Assembly (NCBI RefSeq): GCF_003597395.2
Contig: NC_133771.1
Span: forward strand, 130,179,600-130,243,599
Direction: 5' to 3'
DNA: 64,000 bases
Origin: Chelonoidis abingdonii
Lineage: Eukaryota; Chordata; Testudines; Testudinidae
Shown: positions 22,513-36,100 of the stretch, piece after piece
Layout: each line of letters starts with the position of its first letter
How positions within the stretch are numbered: the first letter of the stretch is position 1
Notes under the pieces: model-generated
The model's database searches: none
What the model was told of the DNA's origin: nothing
Seen by the model: the letters and a program-made list of their open reading frames with translations, nothing else
Program-made: the position numbers and the translations under genes

Positions 22513-23944
22513 TCAAGGTCAATATTTACCTTGTCTTTGTTAACTGGCTGGCTCAATACAACCTGAAGCTTACTTCCACAGAAGTCACCATTATTTTTTT
22601 TTTTTCATATCACACCCAAGTGTGGGAACAAACATCATAACATAATAGCAGCAGAAAAATTCTAGGCAAACCAAAATAACTTATACTTAAAACTGCCATG
22701 TTCTCTGAACTGAAACACTATCCAAAACTTTATGCCACATTTGAGCACTCATATTCTTAACTCACCCCAAAACCTACATTTCACACTGAAGATCGCTCCC
22801 TGTATATATCCTGGACTGTTGTAGAAAATCATCCTTTGCACAGGGTGGCAAGACACTATTGTCTAAAACAATGATTTTCCTGGTAGCATCACAGTATTTA
22901 CTAATTTGTAAGAAGTCTGACTCAAATTAGTCCATTAGTGGTTAGTAAGTTATTCTGCACCCCATCCCACAAAGCTCTCCCTACAGATATAGTACACACT
23001 TATCGTTCTATTGGGTATCACAGTTCCCATGAGTATCAGTCAAAATAAAAAAAACCCCACACCTTTAGCTCAATACTTGACACACAAACTTGATACACAA
23101 CTACATTTTTCTGTATGTGTAGATAGATTATAAATATAAACACTGTGTTGTGTCTCTATTAAGGTTGCACTATACCTAAAACAAAGCCACAAAAGTAAAT
23201 GAACGAACAACGAAGGTACTTAATAGTACATACCCACCACCCCTTCTCCTTAACACAGGTAGATCACCATTAGAACAATCACTATACACCAAAGAAAATA
23301 CACTGGATATTAACTCTGCCAACATCATAAAGCCATCCATGCAGTACCACCTTTCACAAACTCCTTAGCACCATGACCACAAACAGACCAGATTCACCCA
23401 CTACTATCCTTTCTGCATTCTTTTAGAAAATCATATTCACCCGTATATGGGAAAGTGGCAATATTCCATATATTTAAAAAGGGGAATATTATTCAAACTA
23501 TTATTTAAAAAAAAAAAACCTATTTATTGCAGCATATATCAAGCAAAATCAGGCTTTTCCTCCCAACCTACTGTACCGCAACCTTGCATACAATTTGCTA
23601 CTGTGATCCAGAACTTTACTAGAATTCCTTCTTTCCAAGTATCTCCTTCACATTGACTCTCTGATGTCTGGATGATGTTTTTCCCCCAGATGAATTTATT
23701 CACATTTTTCCAGAAAAAATATCATTGTTATTGCCTGTCAATATTTTTTCCTGGTAATTTTTATTCTCTTCATTCCTCAGTGTTTGCAACAATTTGATTT
23801 AATTTCATCTGCAGATCTAGGTTCCAATGTTGCAAACTACTAAAAAAGCAAGGACCTTTCAACTCATAGCTCCACTAAAGTCAAAAGGGTTCCAGGTATC
23901 ATTCACGTACAACAGCTTGTAGGACTGAAGTATTAGTCTTTCAC
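22513..23944. other. Unannotated stretch, probably intron
   Basis: No exon or repeat was recognised. Homopolymer runs (T at about 22592-22604, A at about 23509-23518) are present. Confidence 0.4.
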
Positions 23945-23998
23945 AATAGAAGTGGATCTAATAAACGATATTACCTCATCCACCTTGTCTCTCTAATG
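23945..23998 (+). mobile_element. Penelope-like 3' tail fragment
   Basis: A short stretch, AGAAGTGGATCTAATAAACG then CTCATCCACCTTGTCTCTCT, matches the forward half of the foldback at 9519-9750. The flanks do not show a clear target duplication. Confidence 0.55.
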
Positions 23999-24751
<753 letters not shown>

Positions 24752-24779
24752 TTATATTATCATCACATTATCCCTTACA

Positions 24780-26130
24780 GTAATGCTTAGAGACCCCAGT
24801 CTGGGTCAGGGCTCCCAATTGTGCCAGGGACTGTAAAATACAAATGTACACATGGTTCCTGACCTGAGGCTAGGGTTGCCAACTTTCTACTCACACAAAA
24901 TCAAACACCTTTTCCCCGCCCCTGCATTGAGGCCCCGCCCATGTCCTGCCCCTTCTCCAAGGCCCAGCCCCTGCTCACTCCATTCCCCCCCCTCCTCTGT
25001 CACTCGCTCTCCCCACCCTCACTCACTCGCTCATTTTCACCGGGAGGGTATTACGGGTGCAGGGTCTGGGCAGCACTTACCTCAAACAGCTCCTGGAAGT
25101 AGCCAGCATGTCCCCCTCCAGCTCCTATGCAGACCAGTAGAAGTGCAGCCAGATGGCTCTGCGCACTGCCCCATCTGCAGGCACCGCCCCCACAGTTCCT
25201 GGCCAATGGGAGCTGTGGGGGTGGCACTTGGAGCGGGGGCCGCATGCAGAGCCCCCTGGCTACCCCTACACATAGGAACCAGAGAGGGGACATGCCAGCT
25301 GCTTCCCCAGAACTTGGTGGCATGGAGGCTAGCAGGGAGCCTGCCAGCCCCGCTGCACAGCGTCGCCAACGGGACAGTCAACGGCCCAGTCAGCGGTGCT
25401 GACCCAAGCCTCCAGGATCCCTTTTTGACCGGGTGTTTTGGTCGAAAACTGGACACTTCATCACCCTACCTGAAGTATTTACAATCTAAGACAGGAAATG
25501 ACATGTAACGAGTGGGAAAAGGGGAAATGGATCCATTCATGGAATATATTCCTACTATAAGAACAACATACAAAGGCTGTTGTGGGAGAAAAGTATAGGC
25601 AGGAAATCGAGACTGGAATCCCTGGCACAGTGATAGGAGACATGTAGGCAGGTTTGAAGGGAAATGGGGAGGCAGTGGAGCAATTTCAGGGGCAGTATGA
25701 TCTAAGCAAGAGGATCTTAGATGCATTTTGTTGGATTGAAGAGAGAGGATGTGAGAGAAGGAAACTGCAGTAGGTGGGGCATAAAGGCTTAAATTGGATT
25801 TTTTGAAGCAAGGGCAGAGATTTTAGAGACATTATAGAGGAACAACCAGCAACCTCTGGACACAGAAAGGGGAGTGTAGGGTAAAGAAGAGTGAGGAGTC
25901 AAAGATCATAACTGGGTTACAGCCCTGAATGACAGAGTGGCTGGTAAGAGTATCATCAGTGACACAGAAAGGGAAAGTAGGGATAGTTTTGAATGACAAA
26001 TCCAGAGTTCAGTTTTGGCTAGGCTGAATGTAAGCTAACAGTGAGACAGACATTCAGGATGATATAATTGGAGAGACAGGCAGATATGTATGGTTGGATG
26101 GAGGAAGGTGGTCAGGGATAAACATGTCTC
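24780..26130 (+). repeat. Old LINE-like relic split by a hAT element
   Basis: The left block at 24790-24862 (AGACCCCAGTCTGGGTCAGG, GGGCTCCCAATTGTGCCAGG) and the right block from 25469 (ACAATCTAAGACAGGAAATG) read as one sequence when the hAT at 24871-25468 is removed. The phrase resembles a widespread old amniote repeat tail of the L2/CR1 type; I cannot name the family. Sequence to about 26130 is purine-rich and may be the same element. Confidence 0.4.
24871..25468 (+). mobile_element. hAT-like non-autonomous element, 598 bp (sister copy)
   Basis: It starts TAGGGTTGCCAACTTTC and ends with ACTTCATCACCCTA. Flanks CCTGAGGC (24863-24870) and CCTGAAGT (25469-25476) agree at 6 of 8. It is homologous and nearly equal in length to 21905-22504. 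It contains the longest open frame of the window (218 codons from 24852), but this runs across both element edges and has low-complexity Pro/Ser/His-rich content, so I do not call it a gene. Confidence 0.85.
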
Positions 26131-27964
26131 ATATACAGAGTCCATCTCAGTGTCATCACTTAAACAGCAACAAGAGCAATAACTACAACAATACGTAACA
26201 TCAAAATTAGGTGGAAACTTAAAAAGGAAAAAAGTTACAGATGTACCTTTAGAAGCAGAAGCAATATTCTAACCAACAGGCAACCATTATTTTAGAAATT
26301 CAAGTTATCATGCTAAGATTATACTGAAAGGTAAATTTCTTTACATCTAACAACAGGAAACCAGTGGTATGTATTTTAGAAAATGCAGGACATCCAAAAG
26401 GCCAACTCAGAAAGTCTGATATGTGAAATTCCTGATATCACAAACCTACTGCACCATTCAGAAGTCCACTTAATGTTGCAAGTGAAATGAAGCTAAAATT
26501 TTGCAAAGGAGAATAGGAAACAAATGTCACTGTCTTGAGAGAGAGAGAGACGTTTTCATAAACAGAAGGCATACTGAATGCAGAAGTGTTAATTAGTTCT
26601 TCTGGGGACTGAAGGAGTTACTGCAGTTGTTACTTAACTACTGCTTCTCCTCCAGACTTGTGTGAACATAAACATATTTTCAGTGCAACTGTGAATTAAC
26701 AGAGCCAGCACAAGTAACGAAAAAGCAGATTAGCATTAGACAAAAGTAAAACTCTCCTCAGTGTTAAGTTCATTTTGAGAATACTGACAAAATACCAAAA
26801 CACTGATGCTTCTTTTCATATTTCTTGCTTAATACAGTGTTAGAATGTACTGAAAAACATCTTCAGTCAGTGAGATTATAAATTGTAATATTCTATAGTA
26901 ATTTTAAAAATATTATAGCTAGCATCTTTCAGAATGAAAATATTTGGCAAGTAATATCAAAATACAAAAACAAACACAGCATTGACATAATTTTGTACTG
27001 TCCAGATTCACTAATACTGAATGTTGGAGCTACAACACACCCAACACCAAATCAGCCACACCAGACCACTAGTACCAAATTGACTACAGATCATACCACT
27101 AGTACCAAATTAGTGCAAAATCCAGCAGCAACTAGTACTTGATGCAGCAGGTAATAGTTTCAAAATACCAACAGCCCGTGCTTGCACAATTTAAGTTAGA
27201 CCACTTAGCGAGGTGCTTGATTTTCATTAGTGATGAGCAGTTGGAACTCTCATTTAAGTCAATGAGAGCAGCAGATGCTCAGCAACTCTGAAATTCAGGT
27301 TACTTCTTTGGATGCCTAACCTTAGGCACCATATTTTAAATTTATACCATAATACATCTACCATAATCCAGATGTGTATGCTCTGCATGGATTAAAATCT
27401 CTTTCAACCGATACAGATAATTAGCTCACATCCTGAAGAATGAGATTTGATTACCTATATATAATTTTTGTAACTGGCTGCACAAAGAAATACATAATAA
27501 TATTTTGGCATATAAAGTCCTGGTATTTTTATAGGACAACATGTTTTAATTTGATAATATGTTTATAGTAATGATGTATAACAAAAGTTTTGGAGATTCA
27601 GTTCAATTAAGCATCAGAAAGTTGTTTGAACTTAGCCAAAGCTCTCCACTCTAAAAATATGATTCTTAACTCATTAGTACAGTCTGTGTCACAAAATGCC
27701 TACTATTTCTGGGTTATATGCAGGTTGCAGCCACAGAAAAAATAGCATTTTGCAGTACTCCTGCTTCTGGCCCAAACTAGGAATTGAGAGGCATGTAAAA
27801 AATAAAACAAGTAACTCCTACAAAGTTTGATTTGAATTTTAAGTGAAAGTTTAGGTTTCCTCTCATTTAATCTGAACTAGTCAGCTAATTGTTAAATTTA
27901 CATTGCAACATAATGCTAAAAAATTATTAACTATGGCCCAATCTTGTAAATCATTACTTATGAG
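26131..27964. other. Unannotated stretch with one palindromic repeat
   Basis: No exon was recognised. At 27219-27300 an imperfect inverted repeat, TGATTTTCATTAGTGATGAG ... GCTCAGCAACTCTGAAATTC, surrounds AGTCAATGAGAG. This is the same MITE-like palindromic pattern seen at several other places. A GA-rich run lies at 26538-26550. Confidence 0.45.
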
Positions 27965-28222
27965 TAAAGCCCTACTTAACTTGAGATATTGTGGAAATTG
28001 CAGATTCTGCAATATTAGGTTTCCACCACAGTTTTGACGGTGGGAGCCCCCGCTCCGAGCCCCAGGCATCCGACAGCAGAAAATCGCAGAAAAGTAATAA
28101 TGGACTTTAGTATTACCACAAATAGTAAAGTCCATTATTACTGCTCTGCTATTTTCCATGGCTTATCCACAACTCAATCACAATTTTTTTGACAATCATC
28201 CTGCGATTCAAGTAGGACCTTA
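27965..28222. mobile_element. hAT-like MITE, 258 bp, with central hairpin
   Basis: Ends TAAAGCCCTACTT and AAGTAGGACCTTA form terminal inverted repeats. Flanks CTTATGAG (27957-27964) and CTTACGAG (28223-28230) match at 7 of 8. A perfect 17-bp inverted repeat (28093-28109 and 28126-28142) with a 16-nt loop lies inside. The ends resemble those of 61381-62116 (TAGTGCCCTA...TAGGGCCCTA). Confidence 0.75.
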
Positions 28223-28546
28223 CTTACGAGTATAGTCCTTATTCCTTGCCTTCCAAGAAAATGAACATGTGCTTTAAACTTTTATAGGATCAAGTCCTAC
28301 GTTAACACTTGCCATCATTCAGTAAAATGTCCACATGAACTAAGATCTTACATCTACATTCCATAGATGTAACTATAACTTCAAAAATAGTTTTGTCCCA
28401 AATGTCTTGCAACTTCAGCTACCCTGTGCCGAGGCTTCTGTTTTAACCACATGGGGACATATGAGTCTTTCAGTCAATAGGAGAATTCTGGCAGTAAAAA
28501 GGAGCACACCTGCATTTAGCTAAGCTGTAGATGTCCAGACTTGGCG

Positions 28547-28602
28547 CTCTCTCTCTGTGCGCGCGCGCGTGTGTGTGTGTGTGTGTGTACGCATGTGCGC
28601 GT
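28547..28602. repeat. Microsatellite, (CT)n (GC)n (GT)n
   Basis: A compound dinucleotide tract: CTCTCTCT, then GCGCGCGCGC, then an uninterrupted GT run, then a degenerate GCATGTGCGCGTG. Confidence 0.9.
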
Positions 28603-28606
28603 GAGA

Positions 28607-29141
28607 ATTAGAATAAATAGAATAGAATTTAGAACCTATAATTACAGAGGTGAAAAGAAGTTGCAAGGTTAATTAAAAAATAATAATTTGAACTAATTTT
28701 CTTTGAAACATAAACACAGATATTTTATCTAGGTTCTAATCTTTGGCCTTCTCTATAGAAAAAAAATGTTATAGTCACACTAAGAAATCATGTTTTAACC
28801 TTACAGATTTTAAACACTGTTCACTGAATATGGCCATAAAATTTATTTTCCTTCTATACACAAAGACAAATATAAGTGTTATAATACAGTTTGGCCACAA
28901 AATTTTTATTGCATTTAAACAAAAGCTATTTTGTGGTGTAGATGGAGATTTCCAGGTCACATGAATTTATAGCTGTTAAATTAGCTACACCAGTGCTATC
29001 TTGATCCCTCAGTGCAACGGAGCCATATTGCAGAATTAAAAAGGCAATAGTCAATTAATAAAAATTTAACATAAAGGTCTATAAAATTTGTACCAAGATG
29101 CACGTGCCAGAAATTTTTCATGCAAATCTGATTTTTCTTTT

Positions 29142-29177
<36 letters not shown>

Positions 29178-31084
29178 GGGCATTTAATTTCTTCAATTAA
29201 AAAACAGAATGAGAAGGAAGAAAAGGGCAAGACAATTTTTGCAATAAGGCTCCCTTTAAATGTGGCAAAGCCTTAATTATCAGTGCTCTTAAAATATCCT
29301 TTTCTGTAATACAAAAATATGTATTTTTACATTAAAAATATTTTTTCACTCTCTCTCCACCTCAACTTACAGCTTATGTAAATTAAATGAACTTCAGTCA
29401 CCTATATGAATTAGAATTTACACTTGCAGATCTTTTGGAAGATACTCTGAATGAAACCTTAGATCTCACTGACTTCATTGGAGCCAGGATTTCACCTGTG
29501 TTGTTAGCAATTCTGACACTAAATATTTTAAAACTATGTAAACAGCATTTTACAGAAAACATCTCTCCAGAACTTTGTTTCTATTTGATGAGCTCACAAA
29601 GCTTCACAGAGCAGTTTCCTCCAAGGACATACATTGATTCTTCTGGCAGAAAATAATGAGCATTCTCATTTCCTGAAAACAATTCTATCCTCCAACAAAG
29701 CAGGGATAATATCAAGAGGGACTATCACTCAGGAGACCTGAATTTGGGCCACTAGTTTACTATACACAAAGCCAGAGCGCACAGAAAGGTTTGGAACTGA
29801 TTCTTCTGGGAATTAAAAGGAAAACTTGCATCTCAGTTGATCATTCAATGGTTCCCTATACGCATTAGACTTTGCCTTGCTGATTCATACATAACCTGTT
29901 GAATGAATTAAAAAATAAACAGCCACAATGCATCTTTCTTCCAACTCTCATATTTCCTCTTTTTAGGTGATAACCGTGTATTTGGGGCTGACAACCCTTG
30001 CTGCAACCTGCTAATCCCCTGTTACATACATGTTAACAATTTGTTCTCGTTTTGTGATTAAACAACGACAAATATAATAAAACTAAAACACAAAAAGGAC
30101 ATGCGTATCTGATAAGCACTTCCTCTCTCTCCCTCACAGTAAACTGCAAGCAGAGAAACTGTGCAGGGTCTACCCTCTGCTTGTGCTAGGTCTGCAGCTA
30201 CTAACTTCCCGACCAGCATATTTGTTTAGGTTCTCTTTGTAGCGCTCACTTCGAAATGTTCCCTTAGGCCATGCCATCCAGTTCATAAAGTTAATTCATA
30301 TGTGGGGAAACCATCAATCAGAAGGACTTTTACTTCCCCCTAGCTATTGCTGTCCTAATAGTCACCACATCACTACATCACAGTTGTATAAATGACAACT
30401 TCCGCATGAGTTTTACACACTGTTGTGCTCTATGTGTCATTCAAGTTAGTCTGTTTATTCTATGGTCAGAAGAGATCAACATTTTTGGAACCCTGTAAAA
30501 TGAAGAAGGGAGAGAGGAAACAGCATGGTTTTTTACTAAGACAACGCTCTGATCCGCAACAGTGGTATTTATCACTGACGAGGGATAACCTCTGTTGGAA
30601 TTGGTTTATCCAATAGCATTTAGGCAATATCCATCAGATAAGAGGGAAAGAAAAGGGATAAAAAGATGATTTTTCATAGTATTTTTCTACTTTGATTTGA
30701 CATGGTTAGGGTGTTAGTTGTGGCCTACTCAATAGTGACTATAAACATTTCGATATTGTGTCCAATACAGTCAAGTGTACAGTTAAGGTATGATCTGTTC
30801 CCTAATCTGGCACCAATGCCTACGCAGTTTATAAGGATAGATATTTAAAAAAAAAAAAATAAACTTCCTGGCCTTGAATGGAGCAGGCAAAGTGGCAACA
30901 TTTTTATTCTTTGCACAAAGCAACAGAAACTACTGAATTTAACATTATAATTCTCTTTATATCAAGGCAGAATTAGGGATAGAGTCTTTCCTCCTCTTCT
31001 TCCTATTTTTTTTAACCCATTATAGAAAATCGGAACATACATGTTTTTCTAATATTACCATTTAATGACAGAGTTTAGTTTTCT
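28607..31084. other. Unannotated stretch, probably intron; poly-T at 29144-29173
   Basis: No exon was recognised. A 30-nt pure T run at 29144-29173 explains the lysine-rich minus-strand frame there. At 29464-29500 a CTGACTTCATTGGAGCCAGG block looks like half of the palindromic MITE-like family. The 30100-30600 segment is less repetitive, but I see no gene feature in it. Confidence 0.4.
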
Positions 31085-31290
31085 AAGCACAAAAGTTGGA
31101 GCCTTGAATCTGAGTGCTAATCTGGCTCTGCAATTTTCTTTTTCTTTGGCTTTAGGCCTGTCACTTTAAGTGCAAAACATCAGTTTCCTCATCTGAAAAG
31201 GAGAGAGAAATTTTACAAAGTTATTGTGATGATTAGAAAAGTTAGTGAATTAAATCACTTTAAAGATGAATAGCACTGAAAGTACATGTA
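31085..31290 (-). repeat. MIR-like SINE relic
   Basis: In reverse orientation: CAGTTTCCTCATCTGAAAAG, then GTTATTGTGATGATTAGAAA and AAATCACTTTAAAG; the MIR core in good order. Confidence 0.65.
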
Positions 31291-32088
31291 ACGGCTAAGC
31301 ATTAATATTCCTTTATTTCTGATTCCATCATTCTACTGGCACTAGAACATTGTGGCCAACGGCATAACTAGAACTTGGATTCTGTTGCTAGTAGTTGTAC
31401 AACTACTTTAAAAAAAAAAAAAAGTATGGTATGAATTGTAGTATTGGTGAAAGGTTTGGTTTGCAAAAGACTGTCTGAGACCCTCCACTTGTCCACATGA
31501 AATCCTGAACATTTTATTAGCTCTCACTTTTTATTTGCACTGACTACAAAGCAAACCTCAAAATGGATTTTTGAACGCACTGCTCAAAACTAGATTCTGT
31601 TTCATCTAGTATCCAATGTTAGCAAATAATCAAGAGCTTCACTAAATCAAACAGCAAATCCATAACACAGTACATGCTATTGGCTTTGATGAGAAAGATT
31701 TATATGATCTAAAGAGAAAACAGAGCCTGCAGAAGAGAAACGAAGTGGACTTCTTGTAGCAACTGGGAGTACTACACAAGTGGAATATGTACACAGAATC
31801 AGTTTCACTGCAACTCAAGTAAGTCTCCTGTTCACTATAACCCTTTTCAAAACAGCAGTCCCTCACAGAGTTTACATAATTAATAAGATTTGATACAGTG
31901 ACTGTGAGCAAATACTTCAGTCACAGTGAGCTCAGCAATAGTTCACTCACAGCCTACGAAAGTCTTATTGAGAGAGGAATGTTGGCCATAACACTGGAGC
32001 TACCTTTATACTTTTCTAAAAAAATGCAACATGAACTTCTAAATTCCACCTGAAAAATCACACAGTCACAGAAAACATCAGCTTTTTT
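31291..32088. other. Unannotated stretch, probably intron
   Basis: Nothing recognised. An open minus-strand frame (31642-31911) has no family resemblance or splice context. Confidence 0.35.
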
Positions 32089-32214
32089 GCATCCAACGAA
32101 GTGCGTATTCACCCACGAAAGCTTATGCTCCAAAACATCTGTTAGTCTATAAGCTGCCACAAACTATTTGCTGCTTTTACAGATCCAGACTAACATGGCT
32201 ACCCCTCTGATACT
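32089..32214 (+). mobile_element. Penelope-like 3' tail, forward, single
   Basis: Forward tail: GTATTCACCCACGAAAGCTT, ATGCTCCAAAACATCTGTTA, GTCTATAAGCTGCCAC, CAGATCCAGACTAACATGGC, ending CCCCTCTGATAC. It is the same subtype as the foldback at 48277-48453 but present in one orientation only. No clear target duplication. Confidence 0.7.
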
Positions 32215-33012
32215 AGAATAGATCTTGTGTTAACATTTCATATGGAATAATGGACCTGTAAATACAGCCAAGACCCTCCCCAATACATCAGTGTTAGAAG
32301 CAGAGGGTATCAGTGCAAAGAGTTTTTGAGATGTCTGAAATCAGGACAAAATGTTTCAAATGAAATGCAGATATTTCCACTTCAATCTGGTGACTAGAAA
32401 ATAAAGAATAAAGCAAAGCCAGGGGACGAAGCTTACAGAATAGGAAGACTAATGCAACAAATGTATGGGCAGTCTCCCAGTTGATAAACACAATACTCAT
32501 AATTTCTATGGTAGGATTTAGGAGAGACAGGATCTCTAAATACTGTCATAGTCTCATATACAGCAGTCCCCTCAAGATGCTCGCAAAATATTCCATGGAA
32601 AGTTAGTCTGTATGAACATCTTAGTTTGTCCAGTGCAAAACACTATCACTTTAACTTAGAAGACCATTGTATATTCCGCAAGTATGACAAGGTATATCCT
32701 TTAGAAAGTAGATGCCTTAAAAACTAAGTTTACAGATTTAAATTAACTGTATCATAGATAGACTTGAAAAACACAGTGGCAACTGAGTATGAAATGGGAT
32801 TTCTTTAAAATAGGAGTGGAGGAGAGGTAGGATTTACAAAGAGAATAAAATCTCTCATTCCTGCACCCCCCCCAAAAAAATTAAAATCCTTCCTTCATTT
32901 GGAATTTACAGTGAAACAAAAATATCAAAATTACATTTCTGCTATTAAGTGTATTGTAAGCCATATAAAAAACAAAGTTCCTTAGACATTTTGTTAGTTT
33001 CGTTTTCATTAA
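32215..33012. other. Unannotated stretch, probably intron
   Basis: Nothing recognised; short open frames only. Confidence 0.35.
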
Positions 33013-33132
33013 CAGCCCAATTCTGCCACTTTTACATACAGTGTGTATCACTTTGCTCTGGGAGTAGCTTCACTGAACTCAGTGTAAAGTACTACTTCCT
33101 TCCACCATGAATAGGTGGAAGAACTGGGCCCT
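33013..33132. repeat. Palindromic MITE-like repeat
   Basis: The left arm CAGCCCAATTCTGCCAC and right arm GGTGGAAGAACTGGGCCC form an imperfect inverted repeat around CTCAGTGTAAAGTACTAC. It is one of several short palindromic units in this window. Confidence 0.55.
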
Positions 33133-36100
33133 ATAGCTACACTTTAAAAATCTGTAGTATTCGGTGGCACCAAGAGTAAGTCACTGCCTTGCCGGCTCTC
33201 AGTTTTATCACAAATCTTGCCTTACTTGGTGTTGTACAAAAGGCGCCAGCTAACAGAGCCATCTTTCATTTTAAATAAGTGTCTAGATGCCGTGGCTGTC
33301 AAGAAGAATTTGAAAACAATAAACCTAAAGGCTCAAACACCGTGAAACAAATAAAAACAGCCATATTTTATATATTAAAATCTTGTGATGGAGCCTGGGG
33401 GGGGAGGGGGGAAGGGGGCTGGCTCACAATTTTTCCACAAACCTATTTGGAAATACTGCAGTCACTGCTATATCTCAAAGCTCGTCTGCAACACCCTCAG
33501 TGGTACATTTTGTTGGTCTAGACATGGCCAATCGCTTTAATAACCATTGCAAGAAAGAGCACTAAGAAATTAAGCAGAGTTTTAAGTATAGACCAACAAT
33601 GATGGTGAAAAACAACTTCAAATATTACAACTTCTTTGGTAATATACGTTTTTTTTTAAAAAAGTTGGTTTTGTTCTAACTTTGATGGACCACTTCAAAA
33701 TATTTGGCAAGGGCAAAATCATCACTCCTTCATACAATTAAAACAGATATTGTACCAAGCATAAACTTTAGCAGAAACACATTGTGACAGACTACAGATT
33801 AGAAAACAACCTTACCTCCAAAAAGGGTACAAATTTTGTAATATTAAAATAAATCCTTTCATTTGGACCCTAAAAATGATGAACAGAGATGTATAATAGC
33901 ACTTCCTATAAATAAGCATTTGAACTAAAGTGTACATAATGTACATAACGAGATCTTTGCCATGAAAATTTCTCAAATTAATCCAGCAAGGAAATTAAAA
34001 TGCATCTTTCTTTCTGAATAATTTAAATAGTCCTGTCCCATGCCCACCCAACATAAAAATCACCTCAAAGTGTCTCAGTACAGAACCTTTTAACTGTTAT
34101 TTGTACTCATTCTTGAAGGCATTCGAAGCATGTGTGTACATTGCTTCACTTGGATTAAACGCTAATCCCATTAAATCAATCCCTTCTTTGTTCATAACAT
34201 CAGGATTCAAAACCACAGACAGTCAGTTTTGGAATATTCTTTTCCAGTCAGACCTTTTATCTTAATCCATTTAAGTATACAGGAATGTTATGCAACCAGT
34301 GCCCAAACTGCACAATACCTAACATTACACTGGTTTGGCAAAAAGCATAGTTGTCAATTGCTAGCAACCAGAATGGTTGGATCTCTTCTTTTGTTTAACA
34401 GGCATTCAAGCTATCTATGAATAGCTTCATTTAATCTCTTTTCCTTCTTCCTATCCAACCCACCACAATTACCCCAAGATTAAATTGACAGAAAAAGAGA
34501 AACCATAAATTATTCTTTCGTACACTGAACAGCAAACCAAGTCATTTCTATATTAAAAACAGTTACAAATATTACAGTAGTCGTAGATAGAGAGATTATA
34601 GTGCACATCAAAAAATACAACAGTGAAAAGGTATCTAAAGATAAAAAGGTAAAAAAAATCTAAAATAGTCTTTAGAGTTAAAAAACATAGGTGTTTTACA
34701 CATCCGATATAGTTTACAAAATATATTTGTATATATGTTGCACATTTTAAAATATGTATTTTAGTTGTGGAGAAGGGACTATGTTAACTTGAAATGGTAT
34801 GATAAATGTTAAGTGAAGTTATGGGAAAGGGAATATTGTTGGACAGATATCAACAAAACGCATGCTGCTGTGTGCAAGGAGATACAGAGGCTTAGACACC
34901 TGGACAGAAGCTCCACTCAGCCTGTTGTTCGGAAGTTGGAGAGGTGGGGTGGTGGTAAAGTGGAAGAGTTGCTGGTTGTCTCCTGAGGGAGGGAGCAAGC
35001 GAGCAGGATCAGGGAAAGGGCAGAGCTAGACTGTGGTCAGGAAGAAAAGCACTGCTGGGCACTTATAAGATTAGGCTTTCCCTTTGGAAATACGAAGTAG
35101 AAGGGTTATTGAATGCAACTGTTATTTTAATTCTGGTTAACCAAAAGTTTAGTGGTTTTCTGAAACCCAAATTTGGAGGCATCATTAATCAGTGTTTTTT
35201 TTAAGAGCTCTTCAGCGCCTTCAAAATAGACTTAGAAAAAGCAGCCAGAATAGCCCATTATTCAAACGCAAGTGTCCTGAGAGGAAGCTTCGGAGGGGCG
35301 AAAGGGCTGTCTGTACTAGGTGATGCAGAGACACCACTGTTGAAAGGGGCGTTCTCAGGAAGGGGCAAGTCATGACACTGTATAGTATTGTAAACTGTGT
35401 ACGTATAGGGACTGCTTCATTTCATCCACCACCAAAATACCATATTCCACTTTTGAGATGGCAATTAATACAAGCATTCCAGCAGCACTACACAACAGTT
35501 TGAGAGAGAGAAAAGGAAGAGTACCTCATCCAATGAAAGCAACGAAAAATTTAGGCAAGTAGAGCACTAGTAATTATACTGGAATTTAGCCAAGATACCA
35601 CGGTTCAAGTCTCTTACTCTTGTGAAAAGTGCCTTAAGAAACTTTAATGACTACAGAGGGCTTGATCCCACAGTCTGAGCAACAACTCGAGGTGCTGATC
35701 ACCCTGAACTCCTATTGACGTCAACAAAAGTAGAGTGCACTGAGCACCTTCAGTAACTGCTCAGTTTCCTACAGGATCTAACCCTAGAATTGGTTATGCC
35801 CTCTGTCTCATGTCATCCAAAATCTTACATGCTGATGCTCCAATAACTCCAGGGCAGAGCCCAGATTCAGTACTACCTATTATATGGAAGAACACCATCT
35901 ACAGAATCCTTATCAAGTTTAGTTTTTATTAACTAGAGTAACAAAGGTCTGTCTTCTTAGCTTAAGACTTACACACTTGTTCAATGGGTGAATAACCCCC
36001 CATGATTTTTCCATTCAGTTTTCAATAAAGAAAAATATTAATACTGACTTGAAAATCTATATATTATGCAACACTGCAGTACATGTATACTGTTCTTATA

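Noticed and set aside
24852..25508. 218-codon plus-strand open frame, the longest in the window
   Set aside because: It runs through a 598-bp hAT-like element and past both of its ends. The product is low-complexity Pro/Ser/His-rich and the sister element does not keep the frame.
28996..29196. Lysine-rich minus-strand frame
   Set aside because: It is created by the 30-nt T run at 29144-29173. The same artefact occurs at 58110-58320.
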